From Amoeboaphelidium protococcarum (taxonomy: Eukaryota; Aphelidiomycota; Aphelidea), in NCBI GenBank assembly GCA_023515745.1, contig JALECJ010000258.1, forward strand, positions 562,501 through 626,500: DNA of 64,000 bases, in the 5' to 3' direction. How positions within the stretch are numbered: the first letter of the stretch is position 1; each line of letters opens with the position of its first letter. Below are positions 23,760-36,804 of the stretch, in pieces. The notes beneath the pieces are model-generated. The model worked only from the letters and a program-made list of their open reading frames with translations. It did no database searches and was not told where the DNA came from. The position numbers and the translations under genes are program-made.

Positions 23760-23917
23760 TATTCGTGTGATTGATTTGGTTGACAATGATAACAATCTTG
23801 ATAGTGAATTTTATACAAAGACAGTCATTTTAACTTAGCATTTTATTTGTAGACACCATCATTGAATTACTGAAGATCAGCGCTAAATTAATGATGTAAC
23901 CACCCACATTTATAAAA

Positions 23918-25401
23918 TCACAGAGCATAATTCTCTAGCCCTTGGCCTTCTATAGCAGCCCAGCTGGCGTCACGATTCAACACAACCTGCACATTTCCCA
24001 ACATCTTCTCCTTAAACCCGGCTTCACAATAGGAAAGGTAGTAAAGCCACTTGTTCTTGAATTCCTGACCATAAAAAGGCTCCTTACGCGTACCTCCATA
24101 TCCCAAAGCTTAGGCAATCAAACCACTTCCACCATCAGGCTTCTCGACATACTTTGGAAAGGTAGCCAGTTGGTCATAAGTCTACAAAAATCTATCTCTC
24201 CACTCACGCAGAGTACGAGCATAATGCACACCAATATTCTCCAAATTCTCAATGATCAACTAGTTACCCGTGCCAGTAGAGATGGCATTAGTAAGTGCAG
24301 TTACAGATGGACAATGACCACCAGGGAAGATGTACTTCTAAATGAAATCAACGCCTTTACAGTAGGCATCATATCTCGTCTCAGGCATCGTTATACACTA
24401 GAATACCATCACACCGTCGCGCTAATCCAGCATTTAATTTACCACCTGGAAGTAGGTGTTCAAAAACTGTGGACCCACAGCTTCAATCATCTCTATGGAC
24501 ACAATCTTGTTGAATGAATGCAGTGGGAATACTTTGGGCAAGTCACGATAATCCATCAATCGAATATCAATCTTGCGGCTATGCTCACTTGGCAGGAGGG
24601 AGACTCTCTTGCAAGCATAAGCATACTACTGACTGGACAGGGTGATACTTGTCACCTTGCAGCCAAATTTTTTAACAGCCTCGATGGCGAACGTGCCCCA
24701 TCCAGTACCAATCTCCAGGACATTATCAGAAGCTTTGAGGCGGGCTTTATCGAAAATCATTTACAACTTGCGCATCTAAGCCTTGTACAGAGCATCCTGA
24801 CCTCGGCCATCAGACTCGGCAAACACGGCACTAGAATACATCATGCTGTCATCCAAAAACTTGGTAAACAGTTCATTTCCAATGTCATAATGAGCACTGA
24901 TGTTGGACAGGGAATTCCTGATAGTATTGGCGAGCATGTTATGAGTGATTACGTATTAGATGTTGCCCACTGAAGCAGTTGCCAAGTTCAAATTGTTCAA
25001 GTTGGCAGAGTTCTTGGTGTAGATCTGTAACAATTTGGTCAAATCGTCAACCACAATCTCGCCCATGATGTACGCCTCACTGAACCCAATGTCTGCATGC
25101 AACAGCAATCTAGTGTAAAAGTATGCATCTTTCACGGTGAGCTGAGCACTTAACTGGCCCTTTTGAAATGATCCATAGACTTTACGATTTGTTTCGTCAT
25201 TAGCAACATCTTCAGCATTGACAGAAGAAGTACCAGCATACTCTTCCACGACAGTCAACTGCCCAATGGAAATGCGACTAATCAGTGCGTGAAATACTGA
25301 GCGGCCTACATTCATTCATAACAAATTGTTTGACAATGACGTAATTACATAGGATAAAGCTTACCTATAGAATTGGACGCTTTAATGGCAATGGCAGACA
25401 T
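23918..25401 (-). CDS. Cyclopropane-fatty-acyl-phospholipid synthase
   Basis: An S-adenosylmethionine-dependent enzyme that adds a methylene across the double bond of phospholipid acyl chains. It has 474 aa in two exons (25401-25365 and 25305-23918). Recognisable family words are NISAHYDIGNELFTKFLDD, MMYSSAVF, LEIGTGWGTFAIE (SAM-binding loop), KIVSIEMIEAVG, YIFPGGHCPS, ENIGVHYARTLREW and the C-terminal CEAGFKEKMLGNVQVVL. The pattern is that of the CFA-synthase half of plant cyclopropane synthases. No signal peptide was seen; the first exon encodes only 12 residues. The neighbouring FAD oxidase at 27571-29292 corresponds to the N-terminal half of the plant fusion protein, which supports a shared pathway. 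The exact product (cyclopropane, or another methyl-branched or modified acyl chain) is not decided by sequence. Confidence 0.93.
25306..25364 (-). other. Spliceosomal intron, 59 nt
   Basis: On the minus strand it begins GTAAGC and ends AATGTAG. Splicing joins ATAG| to |GCCGC in frame, giving NSIGRSVFHALIS. The downstream exon has no good ATG before its conserved part at the right place, which supports the first mini-exon. Confidence 0.75.
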
Positions 25402-26192
25402 TTTCAACTAACTAGAGACAGAATGCTAAAATTAAAAGTATGAGCAAGTTATTAATTTAATTATTCAAGGGCAGAGGATCAACAGCAGCCGAGCAGAATT
25501 ATCAACTGTATACCGAATGAATACAAAAATTGAGCGAGTAGAGGCACAGAAAGACAGCACCGGGAATGAATGAATGAATGAATTTGATTGTTTGAACTGA
25601 TCGCTCGCTTGATGACAAATCGCCGGCCCGCAGGTGGAGCGGGTGGCTGAGTGCGAGCCGAAAATTTGGGCAAATAGTTGATGATCGCGCGGTTCTTTAG
25701 ACTTTTGCGGTTCATAGCAACGCATCCATCGGTCAATGACGTAATTTTATGGTACCGTCTTGAAACTGTTTATTAGTACGCACCTTTCACCTTATTCAGA
25801 TCCATAATTTAGTATTAGAGTGCATTTAATAAGGAATGTCAAACAACGTGTTTCAACTAGTGTGTATATTGTCTTCTGAAACGTTGAACGTTGCCAAGAG
25901 TGTACAATGATATCTATCAATTACTTTTAGCACTGATTTACTTTTCACAGATTAGTTGCTATCTGAATCAGGTATCAAGTCTTTAAAGTTCCATATCGGA
26001 TATACTGTAGTCAACTTTCAACAAATGATATCCAGAATATACTGTAGTACTTTCGTCTTTGTTTCGCCGTGGTCTCTCCTTCTCTCTTTGTGTCTCTTTG
26101 CGTTCCCGTTCGCTCTATTTCCCTCTTAGTTCGATACATTTCATAGTTGTGTTATCACATTAATAATTTAAACCCTTGTTAGTTTTTTAGAA
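25402..26192. promoter_or_regulatory. Divergent intergenic region with GAAT microsatellite and pyrimidine tract
   Basis: These 790 bases separate two divergently transcribed methyltransferase-fold genes, so they may co-regulate them. A short GAAT microsatellite (about five units) lies near 25562-25582. A pyrimidine-rich tract with TTCG words lies at about 26046-26133, on the sense side of the 26193 gene. Open frames on both strands here show no protein-like character. Confidence 0.45.
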
Positions 26193-27467
26193 ATGGTGGT
26201 GGCTAGTAGAAAATAGTAGTAATAGTAATCCGCTGTTGATAATAAGAAGGCTCAATCTAGCAAGTCGCTGGCTAAGTAGTCAGTCGTGTCGGAGGCGGTC
26301 GCTGATGATAATACCGTTCCTGTTGCAGAGTGGTATGAGCCTATTATCGATAATGGATACATCCCGGATTTCGTTCTACGTCCACTGGTTAGAACTCTGC
26401 TTGGCTATAGGACTAGCGTAGTTAATGCGGCCACTTAGGAGGATGTATGCGAGAACAGAATGTAGTTTGTCAAGTAGCTAAAGTCCAGTAAAGTTGCATT
26501 GAATACCAAGGAGGCTAATGAGCAGCACTATGAAGTTCCATCTGAGTTCATCTAAATGTGTTTGGGATAAAGGCTCAAGTATTCTTGTTGTCTATTTCCC
26601 ACTCAAAAAGGTGGTAAGAATGTAGTGGTGGTGAATGATGGCGATCTGGATGCCGCTGAGGAACGCATGCTGGCCAGTTACTGCGACAAGGCCCAGCTGG
26701 TTGATGGTCAATCTGTACTTGATCTTGGATGTGGATGGGGATCACTGTCTTTGTATCTGGCTGAGAAGTATCCCAGATCCAAGATTACTGGTTTGAGTAA
26801 TAGCAAGACTTAGAAGCAGCATATTGACTCTGTGGCCAAAAGTAAAGGCTTTAAGAACTTGACTATAATCACGGCAGATGTCAATGAATTTGACACTAGC
26901 TAGAAGTAGTTTGATCGTATCGTATCCATTGAGATGTTGGAGCATATGAAGAATTATCAGCAGCTGTTCACCAAGATCTCGAGCTGGCTGAAAGATGAGG
27001 GACTGTTCTTTTGTCACATATTCTGTCACAAGAGTTGGCCGTATCACTTTAAGGTGGATGAGAGACATAGCTGGATGGCGCGTAATTTTTTCACTGGCGG
27101 CACTATGCCAAGTGCAGATCTGTTCTTGTATTTTCAGGATTCAATGACTCTGGTGGATCAGTGGATAGTGAATGGAATGCATTATGCTCACACTAGTGAA
27201 AATTGGTTATCGTTAATGGATAAGAACAAGGGAAAGGCTTTGGATGTGCTAAAGAAGTCACAGCTTGAGTATCTGTAATCCAAGAATGGTGATAATGCCG
27301 AGAAACTCTCTCCACAAGACTTGGATAAGAAGGCATCCGATGAGGCTTACAAGTGGTTCGTCAAGTGGAGAATCTTTTACATCAGTGTCGCTGAGTTATT
27401 TGCATACAACCAGGGGGAGGAGTGGTATGTTAGTCATTACTTGTTCCAAAAGAAGACCAAAAATTGA
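26193..27467 (+). CDS. SAM methyltransferase of the CFA/coclaurine N-methyltransferase-like family
   Basis: A single-exon SAM methyltransferase of 424 aa. After a Gln/Ser/Lys-rich leader it has [32 protein letters not shown] (SAM loop), [28 protein letters not shown] and [20 protein letters not shown]. These words mark the coclaurine N-methyltransferase-like branch of the CFA-synthase superfamily, which is widespread in bacteria, fungi, algae and plants. The substrate in non-plant members is mostly unknown; an alkaloid role is not implied. Its position between a true CFA synthase and an FAD oxidase suggests work on lipids or a related metabolite. The start ATG gives an unusual leader with five consecutive Gln codons (TAG and TAA). 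Confidence 0.88.
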
Positions 27468-27570
27468 TACTGATACAATGTGTCAATGAATAATATTTAT
27501 ATATTCAATTTGTATTCACTTTTCATATTAACTATCATCTATCCGCCGTAGATGTGTATATATATTCATT

Positions 27571-29292
27571 TCAGTACAAGTGTAAGGTTTTAAGAATACG
27601 ACTGCAAAGACCAATCCAAAAGTTGAGCCAAGTCAGAATGACCAAAGTGTACAGCTCAGCAATATAGGATAGACCAGTCCGCTTAGATTTGGCAATATTG
27701 TCCAACTAAGCATCGTGGTTATTCAGTATGTCATCAACCTCAATCAGCGAATCCATCTGAAATGAATCCGTCTGACCATACTACGCACTTTTAATACCAA
27801 CTTCGTGTAGATGGCTGGCATCATATACACCAATCGGAGATTTGGCACCAACCAGAGCAGCCATACTGAGCCCACTAAATAATCCATCCTCATGAAATCC
27901 ATAGCCGGCCCAGGCACCTCCAAACAAACGTCTATTCCCACCAGGATGTACAGCGTCTTGGTTGATACATCGCAACTCCTCTTACGCATCAACTAAATCT
28001 TTATTGTATAAAGGATGACGATACTCAATTTTCTATATAGTATTACTAGGCTCCTTGATCGGATTCAAAGTCACTAGTACCTGACCATACTTTTATTCAT
28101 CAATAGACTGCAACAGATTCATCCAATAAGTTAGACAAACTGATCCATTCTTCTTTTACTCTTACATGACTTGAGACGAGCCACTAAGATTGACTTTTCC
28201 ACACTCAGACTAATCCTAACAGATATAGTTCCATGCAGACCAAGTAGATCTAAGACGAGGCATCAGAGATAGATCAGAATGTACATAGGCCACATTTGGA
28301 CTATACTTTACCTTGGACAGGACCTTCTTCTCATTGACTGACGGATCTTTCAACAACTTTAGAGCTTAATCGCCATGACAAGCAAACAGAACGTAATCAA
28401 ATTCCTGGGCATCACCTTTCGCATCCCGGACAGTATTGCGCGCAGTAGAGGAGTCATAACTAACTTCAACCACCGCAGAACCAGTCTTTATAGATTCTAC
28501 GCGTTTCAATGCAGGCTAAATGTAAGAGCATGAACCATTATCAACCGTGTACCACACTGGACGTTCTTCCAAAATGGATAACAGACCGTGGTTGAGCATA
28601 AATCGAATCAGAGTAACTGCAGGAAACTAGGCAAAGCAAGCATCCGCATCAGTAGACCAGATTGAGGCAGTCATGGGGATCAAATAATTGTCTATAAAGT
28701 ACTAGGAGAACCCATAGTATTCCAGATACTTTCCAATAGACCAGTCCTTCATCTGCGGACTCTTGAGAAGCTGTGGAGCACAATAACTAAACCTGAATAT
28801 GTCAAATACTATCAAGTAATGGGAGAGATTAAGCAAGTTGGACGTTTAGGCAAACACTGTCCACAAACCACCACCAGACCATTCTAAATCCCTCTACACT
28901 CCGAATACCAAGCGACTAAGTACATTTAAAAGATTAAACTAGGATACTAAGCCGCCTTTAGTGCGAGAATTGTCTTAATCATTGAAGCGTCTGGAAACTG
29001 CAAAAGACATATCACTTCCCTTGTACGGGACAGACAACTTTTCAAGGAAGCGAACAAAGTTGGGATAGGTGCGCTTATTAAAAACAATGAATCCAGTGTC
29101 CACAGGAATTGAACCATTAAATTCATCGGGATTCTTGAACTAGATAGTATTAGTGTGACCACCAAGTCGATCAGCAGCTTCATACAATGTCACTTCAAAT
29201 CCGTCCGTATTAGACAGGCTCCACGCAGCACCAACTCCAGTAATGCCACTTCCAATGATTGCAACTTTTTTATTAGATTATTATTCGGGCAT
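27571..29292 (-). CDS. FAD-dependent oxidoreductase (amine-oxidase fold) linked to CFA synthase
   Basis: A 573-aa flavoprotein. The N-terminal dinucleotide-binding motif VAIIGSGITGVGAAWSL is followed by VTLYEAADRLGGHTNTI and VDTGFIVFN, the hallmark of the FAD/NAD-binding family that in plants is fused in front of cyclopropane synthase and in bacteria is often encoded next to cfa. Internal words include FDYVLFACHGDQALKLL and, near the C-terminus, FGGAWAGYGFHEDGL. A hydrophobic segment before the end (ELYTLVILTWLNFWIGL) could anchor it to a membrane. It ends at TGA after LKTLHLY. It is convergent with the methyltransferase at 26193-27467 with a gap of only about 100 bases. Its role as a desaturase- or oxidase-like partner of the synthase is inferred from context. 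Confidence 0.87.
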
Positions 29293-29634
29293 ATTCTCTT
29301 ACTTTATCGATATACTGCGTTATTACTGTTCAAAAAGGAGCGAGATGATGACTTACTGTACTGAGTGAGGACTGGCGTCTAGAGAAGAAATCCACTACGA
29401 TTAACGATGAAGACTGAAGAACAACGACGCGCATTCGAATCGGAACACTCAAAATGCTCGACACAGAATGAAACACGCTTCAAATCAACTCGGTTTCATA
29501 AGCTGTTAACGTAGCATATATACATCATTCTGATGAGAATTGTGAATTAAATCGTACACTACTACTGTACACTTTACATATTACCATGATATTAAATATT
29601 GAAAAGGGGAAATATAAAGAAGCACTGTAAGGTA
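29293..29634. other. Intergenic region, nothing recognised
   Basis: These 340 bases lie upstream of the FAD oxidase and downstream of the next minus-strand gene. They include the oxidase promoter side, with TCGTTCTT-like words on the minus strand near 29380-29440, and an AT-rich stretch. No ORF with coding character was seen. Confidence 0.3.
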
Positions 29635-30285
29635 TCAAAGTAAATTGTATTTCTGAGCATATACATGAAGATTCCTCAGTGGCTTAATGAGGATAGGCAA
29701 CTTGACGCGAGATTTCGTCTCCTCGTCAGTGCCAATTCTAAGAGCATATTCTGCATCAAAGCTTTCACTCAGTAGATCAAGTCTATCTGAGTCTGTAATA
29801 CTACTTTCTTTATTCTTATTGTCAACCTGAATACTCTAACCAGTTTCAAACAGCATTTTATAAATAACATCAATTGCAGTTTCAAATTCACTCGAACTGT
29901 CCAACTTTAATTACGTGTTGCCTGCTTCATGATGGTTAAACAGAGAGTACAAATCCAGTTACTTGCATAAAGTGAACGCATTTTTACATTAGAATCGCTT
30001 GTCATTTACATTATCCCAGAACTGGTACCATTCAGTGTCATATTTTGCCACGTTCATTATATTCACATTCGGTCTCTAACTGCAGACGATACTAAACGGA
30101 ACACCATCAGCTCCATACTTCTAAATGGGATGTCTTGTTCTATGCGGTCTCTACGTCCGATTAGCATTATATTACTAAACTTGCCTTGTATATGGCTTAT
30201 CATTTCTTTCAACTCTTTAACGTGATGTTAGAGAATACTATTGATTGTGTGCATTCGATCTTGGATAGTTTCTATTCGGCGGCAT
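29635..30285 (-). CDS. Hypothetical protein, 216 aa
   Basis: Not recognised. The frame is open from ATG at 30285 to TGA and carries many TAA/TAG Gln codons. The first ~65 residues are basic and rich in Arg, Asn, Gln and Tyr (RTQRPHRTRHP), then comes YDTEWYQFWDNVNDKRF and an acidic helical part with KLDSSSEFETAIDVIYKML. It ends LRNLHVYAQKYNLL. No signal peptide or membrane segment was seen. The basic N-terminus could be a nucleic-acid-binding or nuclear region. It is divergent from the BAG gene with a 141-base gap, suggesting a shared promoter. The codon pattern looks coding. Confidence 0.6.
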
Positions 30286-30426
30286 TGTTACTATGAGTTT
30301 ACCTGGCGTTTCTTTACCAGACGAAGTTGATTACCAATTGGATCTGAAGAACGCGACGTCTTTCATACAATCAAAATCATTTGATCTCATTTCCAACTTT
30401 AGATTAATTATATTATCGGATTTGAT

Positions 30427-31215
30427 ATGAAGTTGATAATATCACATAGCGGTAAGAGAGTGGAAGTTGTGTTCCCTAAGATGGAGCCGAGTACGTTAAA
30501 GCTGTCAGAGGTGAAAGACAGAGTAGCACGGGAGTTCAATGTTAATCCGGCGTCTATAAAGCTTCTGCATAGTGGCATAATCTTGAAGGATTCCAAGAGT
30601 AAAAGCGGTCGCACCATGCAGGATTTCGGAATTAAAGATGGTGACTTTCTGATGCTTATCGGACACAAGGTTCTCCCTTAATCGTAGTCCATGATGCCGA
30701 AAGTAGATTAGAGCAGCACCGCCAATAACGCAATGAGACGCCATGAAGTTGAGCAGTTATAGAAAAGATAATAAGATCTCGTTAGACTTTAAGGCTTGTA
30801 GAATAAGATTAATGCAGAGCGATAAAAGTATAGACAGGTAGCGTTAGATTATTTGCTCCAATTTGAGTCAAAGGTGTATTAGGCCATTTCGTTGGATAAT
30901 AGAAAGTCAAGATAGTATGAGCGTATCGTTGAATCGCGTCCGATTGAAGTTGATTCTGAGGGCGGTGATAGTGGTTAATAGATTCCGTACTCTGACTTGG
31001 ATAAGTCTCACAAGTTTATAAATGAATTGCTCATGCGTATTCTCATTGCGCTGGATGGTGTGAGTATTCCAATGGTGGAAGATCTGTAGATTGAAGATGC
31101 CGAGTAGAGTATTGATCAACTGCGGTAATCCCGCAAGAGTGTCGTATCCCAGATATAAGCTCTGCTTCATCACATTGACGCGTTAAAAGACTTGATTAAA
31201 GATGATTAACCGTGA
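30427..31215 (+). CDS. BAG-domain Hsp70 cochaperone with ubiquitin-like domain (BAG1-like)
   Basis: A 262-aa cochaperone. Residues 1-84 form a ubiquitin-like domain (LIISHSGKRVEVVF.., NPASIKLLHSGIILKD.., DGDFLMLIGHK). The C-terminal ~110 residues form helices ending in SVVSQIQALLHHIDALKDLI, the place and form of a BAG domain that binds the Hsp70 ATPase domain and acts as nucleotide-exchange factor. The middle is a Gln/Arg/Lys-rich helix. Ubl-plus-BAG order matches BAG1, which links Hsp70 to the proteasome. The gene is a single exon with Gln codons TAA and TAG throughout the second half. It is convergent with the IscU gene. Confidence 0.8.
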
Positions 31216-31399
31216 TGTTCTCTTTAAATAATATTTAAATTATTTGGTAGGTTTAAATTGCATCTTAGACTGTCTTGATCTATATCGATCATCACAATCT
31301 TATCACTCAAGACTCGTGTAAGGCCATAGTAACTCTATCAAATAAAGAGATAGCCAAGTATTAACTATATTATATTCATAAGTAATGACACTCTAATAT

Positions 31400-31993
31400 T
31401 CATACACTACCTCCTACTGCTTGCTTTGGAACATTAACAGAAAATTCCTGGACATTATCAGATTTCTAATTAATTGACTTGTTCTTCTTAGTGAGCATGT
31501 CTGGATTCTTCTTCAAATAGTCTGCAATAGCTGATCTAACAGCATCCTCAGCTAGCATACTACAATGCAATTTCACTGGTGGAAGGGATAATTCTTTTGC
31601 AATCACAGTGTTTCCAATGACATCACGCTTAGCACTGACCTCTGGCTTACCGTCGTCATTCAATCGGATGTCCACCACATCATCAACCATCAATCCCTTG
31701 ATCTTCTCCGTGGCAAAAGAGCTACTGGCAATAGCACTTCCACACCCAAAGGTCTTGAATTTCACATCCTCAATCCTCAGCGTATCGGCATTAATCTTCA
31801 CCTGCAATTTCATCACATCACCACACGCAGGTGCTCCAACCAGTCCGGTGCCCACATCTTTGGCACTCTTGGGCATCGATCCCACATTTCTGGGATTAGC
31901 GTAATGGTCCAACACCTTCTGATGATAATATCTTACATTAATCGCACGTCTCATAATTAATCTCTGCATTTTGATTCTAGAAATTGATTCCAC
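31400..31993 (-). CDS. ISCU: Mitochondrial iron-sulfur cluster scaffold IscU
   Basis: A 197-aa scaffold on which the desulfurase NFS1, ferredoxin and frataxin build 2Fe-2S clusters in the mitochondrial matrix. A short basic presequence (MQRLIMRRAINVRYYH) precedes the core: DHYANPRNVGSM, VGAPACGDVMKLQ, FKTFGCGSAIASSS, and LPPVKLHCSMLAEDA. The three conserved cysteines (ACGD, GCGS, HCSM), the Asp and the His are all present. The Hsp70-binding LPPVK motif is intact. Unlike many homologues it has a C-terminal tail of about 30 residues (KKNKSINQKSDNVQ..) that requires a TAG read as Gln. The first ATG gives MESISRIK; the internal MQRL is an alternative start. Confidence 0.95.
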
Positions 31994-32592
31994 AAAGGCT
32001 TTTGATTATAATAGTGATGACAATAAAATAAAAACGAGAGAGATAACGGAGGGAAGAAAAAGGAAAAAGAATATTCGTGATCGGCATTTCAAATGACGCG
32101 TTTCTCTAAACAATGATACAGATGAAGAAATGTAAACGTGTATATGTTTTTGAGGCTTGAATACTCAGGCTTTCATAATACATTACTTATATTGTGTAAA
32201 TATATTAAAAAATTTAGCGAATTAAAAAATCTATGGACATGGACGGATGTTGTGATAGTGGCGCGTCATAAAGTAAGCACGGACATTCTAGTTGATTCAC
32301 AGTGACTACAGTCGTCACTCAATGAAACGCTTACAGTATAATTGAAAAATAAATTGAGCTATCAAATATGGTCATTATATCGATGAAAGTGATCCGGGTG
32401 GACTACCCACTGTGTATACTCAATTTCTTCAAATAGACAATCACATGTACACGGGATCACATGTTTTTATCTCGAGGTAAAATCGCGTTAATCTCATGCA
32501 AAAAGCTCCTTTGACATACACTCAGGGACAGTCTCTTTTGGCTTCTGCTCTTCACCGATTAATTCCATCGACCCATCCGCTCAGCAATAAAG
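31994..32592. promoter_or_regulatory. Divergent intergenic region
   Basis: These 600 bases lie between the divergent IscU and secreted-protein genes. They are AT-rich in the middle, with no tract as clear as elsewhere. Purine-rich sequence at 32030-32075 is pyrimidine-rich in the sense direction of IscU. No gene was seen. Confidence 0.35.
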
Positions 32593-33561
32593 ATGTATTA
32601 TCGAATTATAATTATATTTCTATACACAATATCGTCATTCTATGCGAATCTCTCGGTCAAAGCCAAGAATATTGTGCCTGTGATGCCGATGATGTCAGCG
32701 GCTTTCAAAGAGGTGCCAAATGTGATCAACGCAGGTCGCGATTTCTAAATCGTATATTGCTGGCCAAAGGCGAGAGGTAAGCTTTGGAGCTATGTGAATG
32801 TTAGATTCAGGTTTTCGCGTAAAGTCGGTCGTGGTATGAGGAAGAAGAAAGTACTGACTAAATTTGAGCCAGTTAGAGCTGTGCCCATATGGACTGATTA
32901 CCGTCATATCAAGAGCAAATACAGTGTGAATCGGTGTGCGCGTCTAAAATTTATGGCACCCGGAGAACTGCAGACGGGGAGGTATTATCTGACTGCATTA
33001 GGTGGAAAGACTCGGCGCTCTAAAGTACACACTCGGCGGTCTATTAGCGTTAAGAGTTTCCAGTCGTAGGCGAGAGATATCAAGCAGTTTGTGGTCAAGT
33101 TTGATTAATCTGGTGGATTCTACGTCACCTCCGCTTTTGTCCCGTCTGATATAAGAGGGATGTATAGCTAGATACATGATGCTTATCAGGTCGTTCTTTA
33201 ATAATTTATTGAGAATTTGAAAACTGCTGCGGCTCTTATCGAGTAATCAAATCCAAATCGGGAATATAATGACAGATAGGGGGCTCTAAGATATGCTTCT
33301 GATATTGGAATTTAGAAAGATCCATCGCTCGTCGTAATTACTAGCGATTTTGTGTCTGAACATGATTCTTTTCTAAATGCTTTGGGCTCTTATAATCGAG
33401 GAGTACTATTCATGGATAAAGTGATTGATAGATTCTTGAACAGCCCAGACAATTGGAAAAAGTTTATTGGACTGTAAGCTGTATATGCTCGTTCAAAGCT
33501 TGTCAGAAAGAAAGACTTTCTGGACCATTTGTATGCGATTTATTACAAAAGATAATAGTGA
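32593..33561 (+). CDS. Secreted or ER-targeted hypothetical protein, 322 aa
   Basis: Not recognised. The ATG is followed by a hydrophobic signal (MYYRIIIIFLYTISSFYA). Then a domain of roughly 130 residues has a beta-rich look (DFQIVYCWPKARGKLWSYV, GRYYLTALGGKTRRSK), and a second helical domain has SLVVITSDFVSEHDSFLNAL and RGVLFMDKVIDRFLNSP. Nine or more Gln codons are TAA or TAG. The frame is continuous through the region and ends TAA-TAG-TGA. The stop is only 30 bases from the PRMT stop on the other strand. It has some general likeness to the other secreted proteins of this window but no shared motif that I can defend. Confidence 0.65.
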
Positions 33562-33591
33562 TGAATGACTAAATGAAGTTGATTTCTTGAT

Positions 33592-35103
<1,512 letters not shown>

Positions 35104-35233
35104 ACTTGGATCTACGATGGTAATCAACTTGATATATAAAGCGCGTCACTAAATCGTTTTGATGTGTAGTATGATGAAGAATGTGAAGATGGCAAATTTT
35201 TCAAGTCACAAACGCGTAAAGATTTTTCAATAT

Positions 35234-36226
35234 TCACCAGCGATAAGCATCGCTATCACCAATAAATTCTTAAAAAGCAGGCTTGAACTGTCGAAAGCTG
35301 TCTACCAGAGAATCACAGTCATTCTTGTGGAACTATTCCCGGGCTTTGTGCATAAGTTCCTTCAGTTGCAACACACGTCGCTCCGGATTGGGATGAGTTG
35401 AGAGAAACTGGGGCAACGCGCCCTTCTTCTCTGTCAACACCGCCATCTTTCGCCAGAACGTGATAGCCTCTGATGGTTCATAGCATGCCTGAGACATCAA
35501 CATTAGACCGAGATAATCAGCCTCTTCTTCACATCGACGACTGAATGGCAAGTTGAATCCCAGAGAGAAGAAGACTGGATTGAACACAATATTCGCAGCA
35601 TCTGACCCGATAAAGAGCGAAGCCAACAACTTCAGAAACATTGCCAGTTTAAGAAAAGACAGTTTCTCTGCCGTATGACGCGCGTAAACGTGGCAAATTT
35701 CATGAGCGAGCACTGTTGCCAGCTACGACTCGTTCTCTATCATCTTGAGAAGGCCCGTGAATACAAATATTTTCCCATTGGGTAGCACAAACGCGTTCTA
35801 CTCATCCTAGTCTATAACATTAATTTCCCACTCGGTACTTGATTGTATTTATGCTTTACTTATCAGCTTTTGTGATACCTTCTTTACCAGCCTGGTATAT
35901 GGGTGGAATTGCGGTAGAAGCTGATTTTTGAATTGAGACATTACAGAGTTGTACGCAAACTGTCCCATTTACACTTCATCCTGTGTGGACACATTCATAA
36001 AACGTCTTCTATTACTCAGTGGCACCGTTTCCAGATGATAAACGTAATACATTCCAAACAATAGAGATGATCCGCCAGCGAAATACCATATCCGTCGATC
36101 TTGAAATGGTTATTATCGTCCTCTATTATTGAAGTATTGATATTAAGACTGACTCCTCCGTATGAGAAGCGGAGTATTGATTGACTTAACTGTACTGAAT
36201 CTTTACAATTTGAATATCTAAAGCAT
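35234..36226 (-). CDS. OMA1: Mitochondrial M48 metalloprotease OMA1-like
   Basis: A zinc protease of about 330 aa of the mitochondrial inner membrane that cleaves OPA1 and other substrates under stress. The catalytic motif is LAHEICHVYARH, and the third zinc ligand lies in the C-E-E-E-A-D-Y-L-G-L word typical of M48C enzymes. Further family words are NAFVLPNGKIFVFTGLL before, and LSTHPNPERRVLQL after. The N-terminus is basic and Gln/Arg-rich, as a presequence would be, followed by a hydrophobic stretch (IWYFAGGSSLLFGMYYVY) that can be the membrane anchor. It is a single exon with TGA after DAYRW. The start was chosen as the ATG before the basic leader. Confidence 0.9.
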
Positions 36227-36279
36227 AATACTATACTCTGTAGCCAGTATGAAATTTCTAAGGGATTTTAAATTTCGAG

Positions 36280-36567
36280 ATGATCGATTCAAGGGAGAGA
36301 AAAGGTTGTTGGAAGGAACTTGGATCATAAAACCGGCTCATACAGTACCTCCCTGATGAAGCAATATAGATGGTCTTCATTGTATTTCATTTTTATACAG
36401 ATGTTGATACGCGTCAGTTTTCACTCTTCCAAAAACAGCTCTGTCTAATCACTGAATTTGAAAGCGTAAACTCTAGCGATAATGTGCATTTGTTGCATGA
36501 GAGGCCAGATAATTTTACAATCCATTTATTAGACATACAGATTAGAGTTTGTCGTACAAATTGGTGA
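36280..36567 (+). CDS. Possible small ORF, 95 aa
   Basis: Doubtful. The frame is open from ATG to TGA with one TAA and one TAG; its C-terminal part (FESVNSSDNVHLLHERPDNF) reads like protein. No family was recognised. It is in the 620-base gap between OMA1 and the tRNA and may be noncoding. Confidence 0.25.
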
Positions 36568-36804
36568 TGTTAAGGATCGAAAATTTACGTGACTGCCTAG
36601 GTGGGATGAAGTATAAGTACGTCTTACTCAATCTGATCTGGTAGCTCATGAATATCGCGCGTTCCCGTAATTAAATCTTGGTCTAATTGAATTACTTTAC
36701 AATTCAACTGCAATTTAGATTCATGTTGTCAACTTTATTGAAAATTCACACAATAAAACACTTGATGTAGAGTTAAAATTACTCAAATGTCAATCATATC
36801 CCGT

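Noticed and set aside
23942-24973. Two plus-strand frames of 191 and 151 codons
   Set aside because: Both are antisense shadows of the CFA synthase, whose catalytic motifs are clear on the minus strand.
25465-25736. Two overlapping minus-strand frames of about 85 codons upstream of the CFA synthase
   Set aside because: They sit in the promoter-side region over a GAAT microsatellite, share the same DNA in different frames and show no family resemblance.
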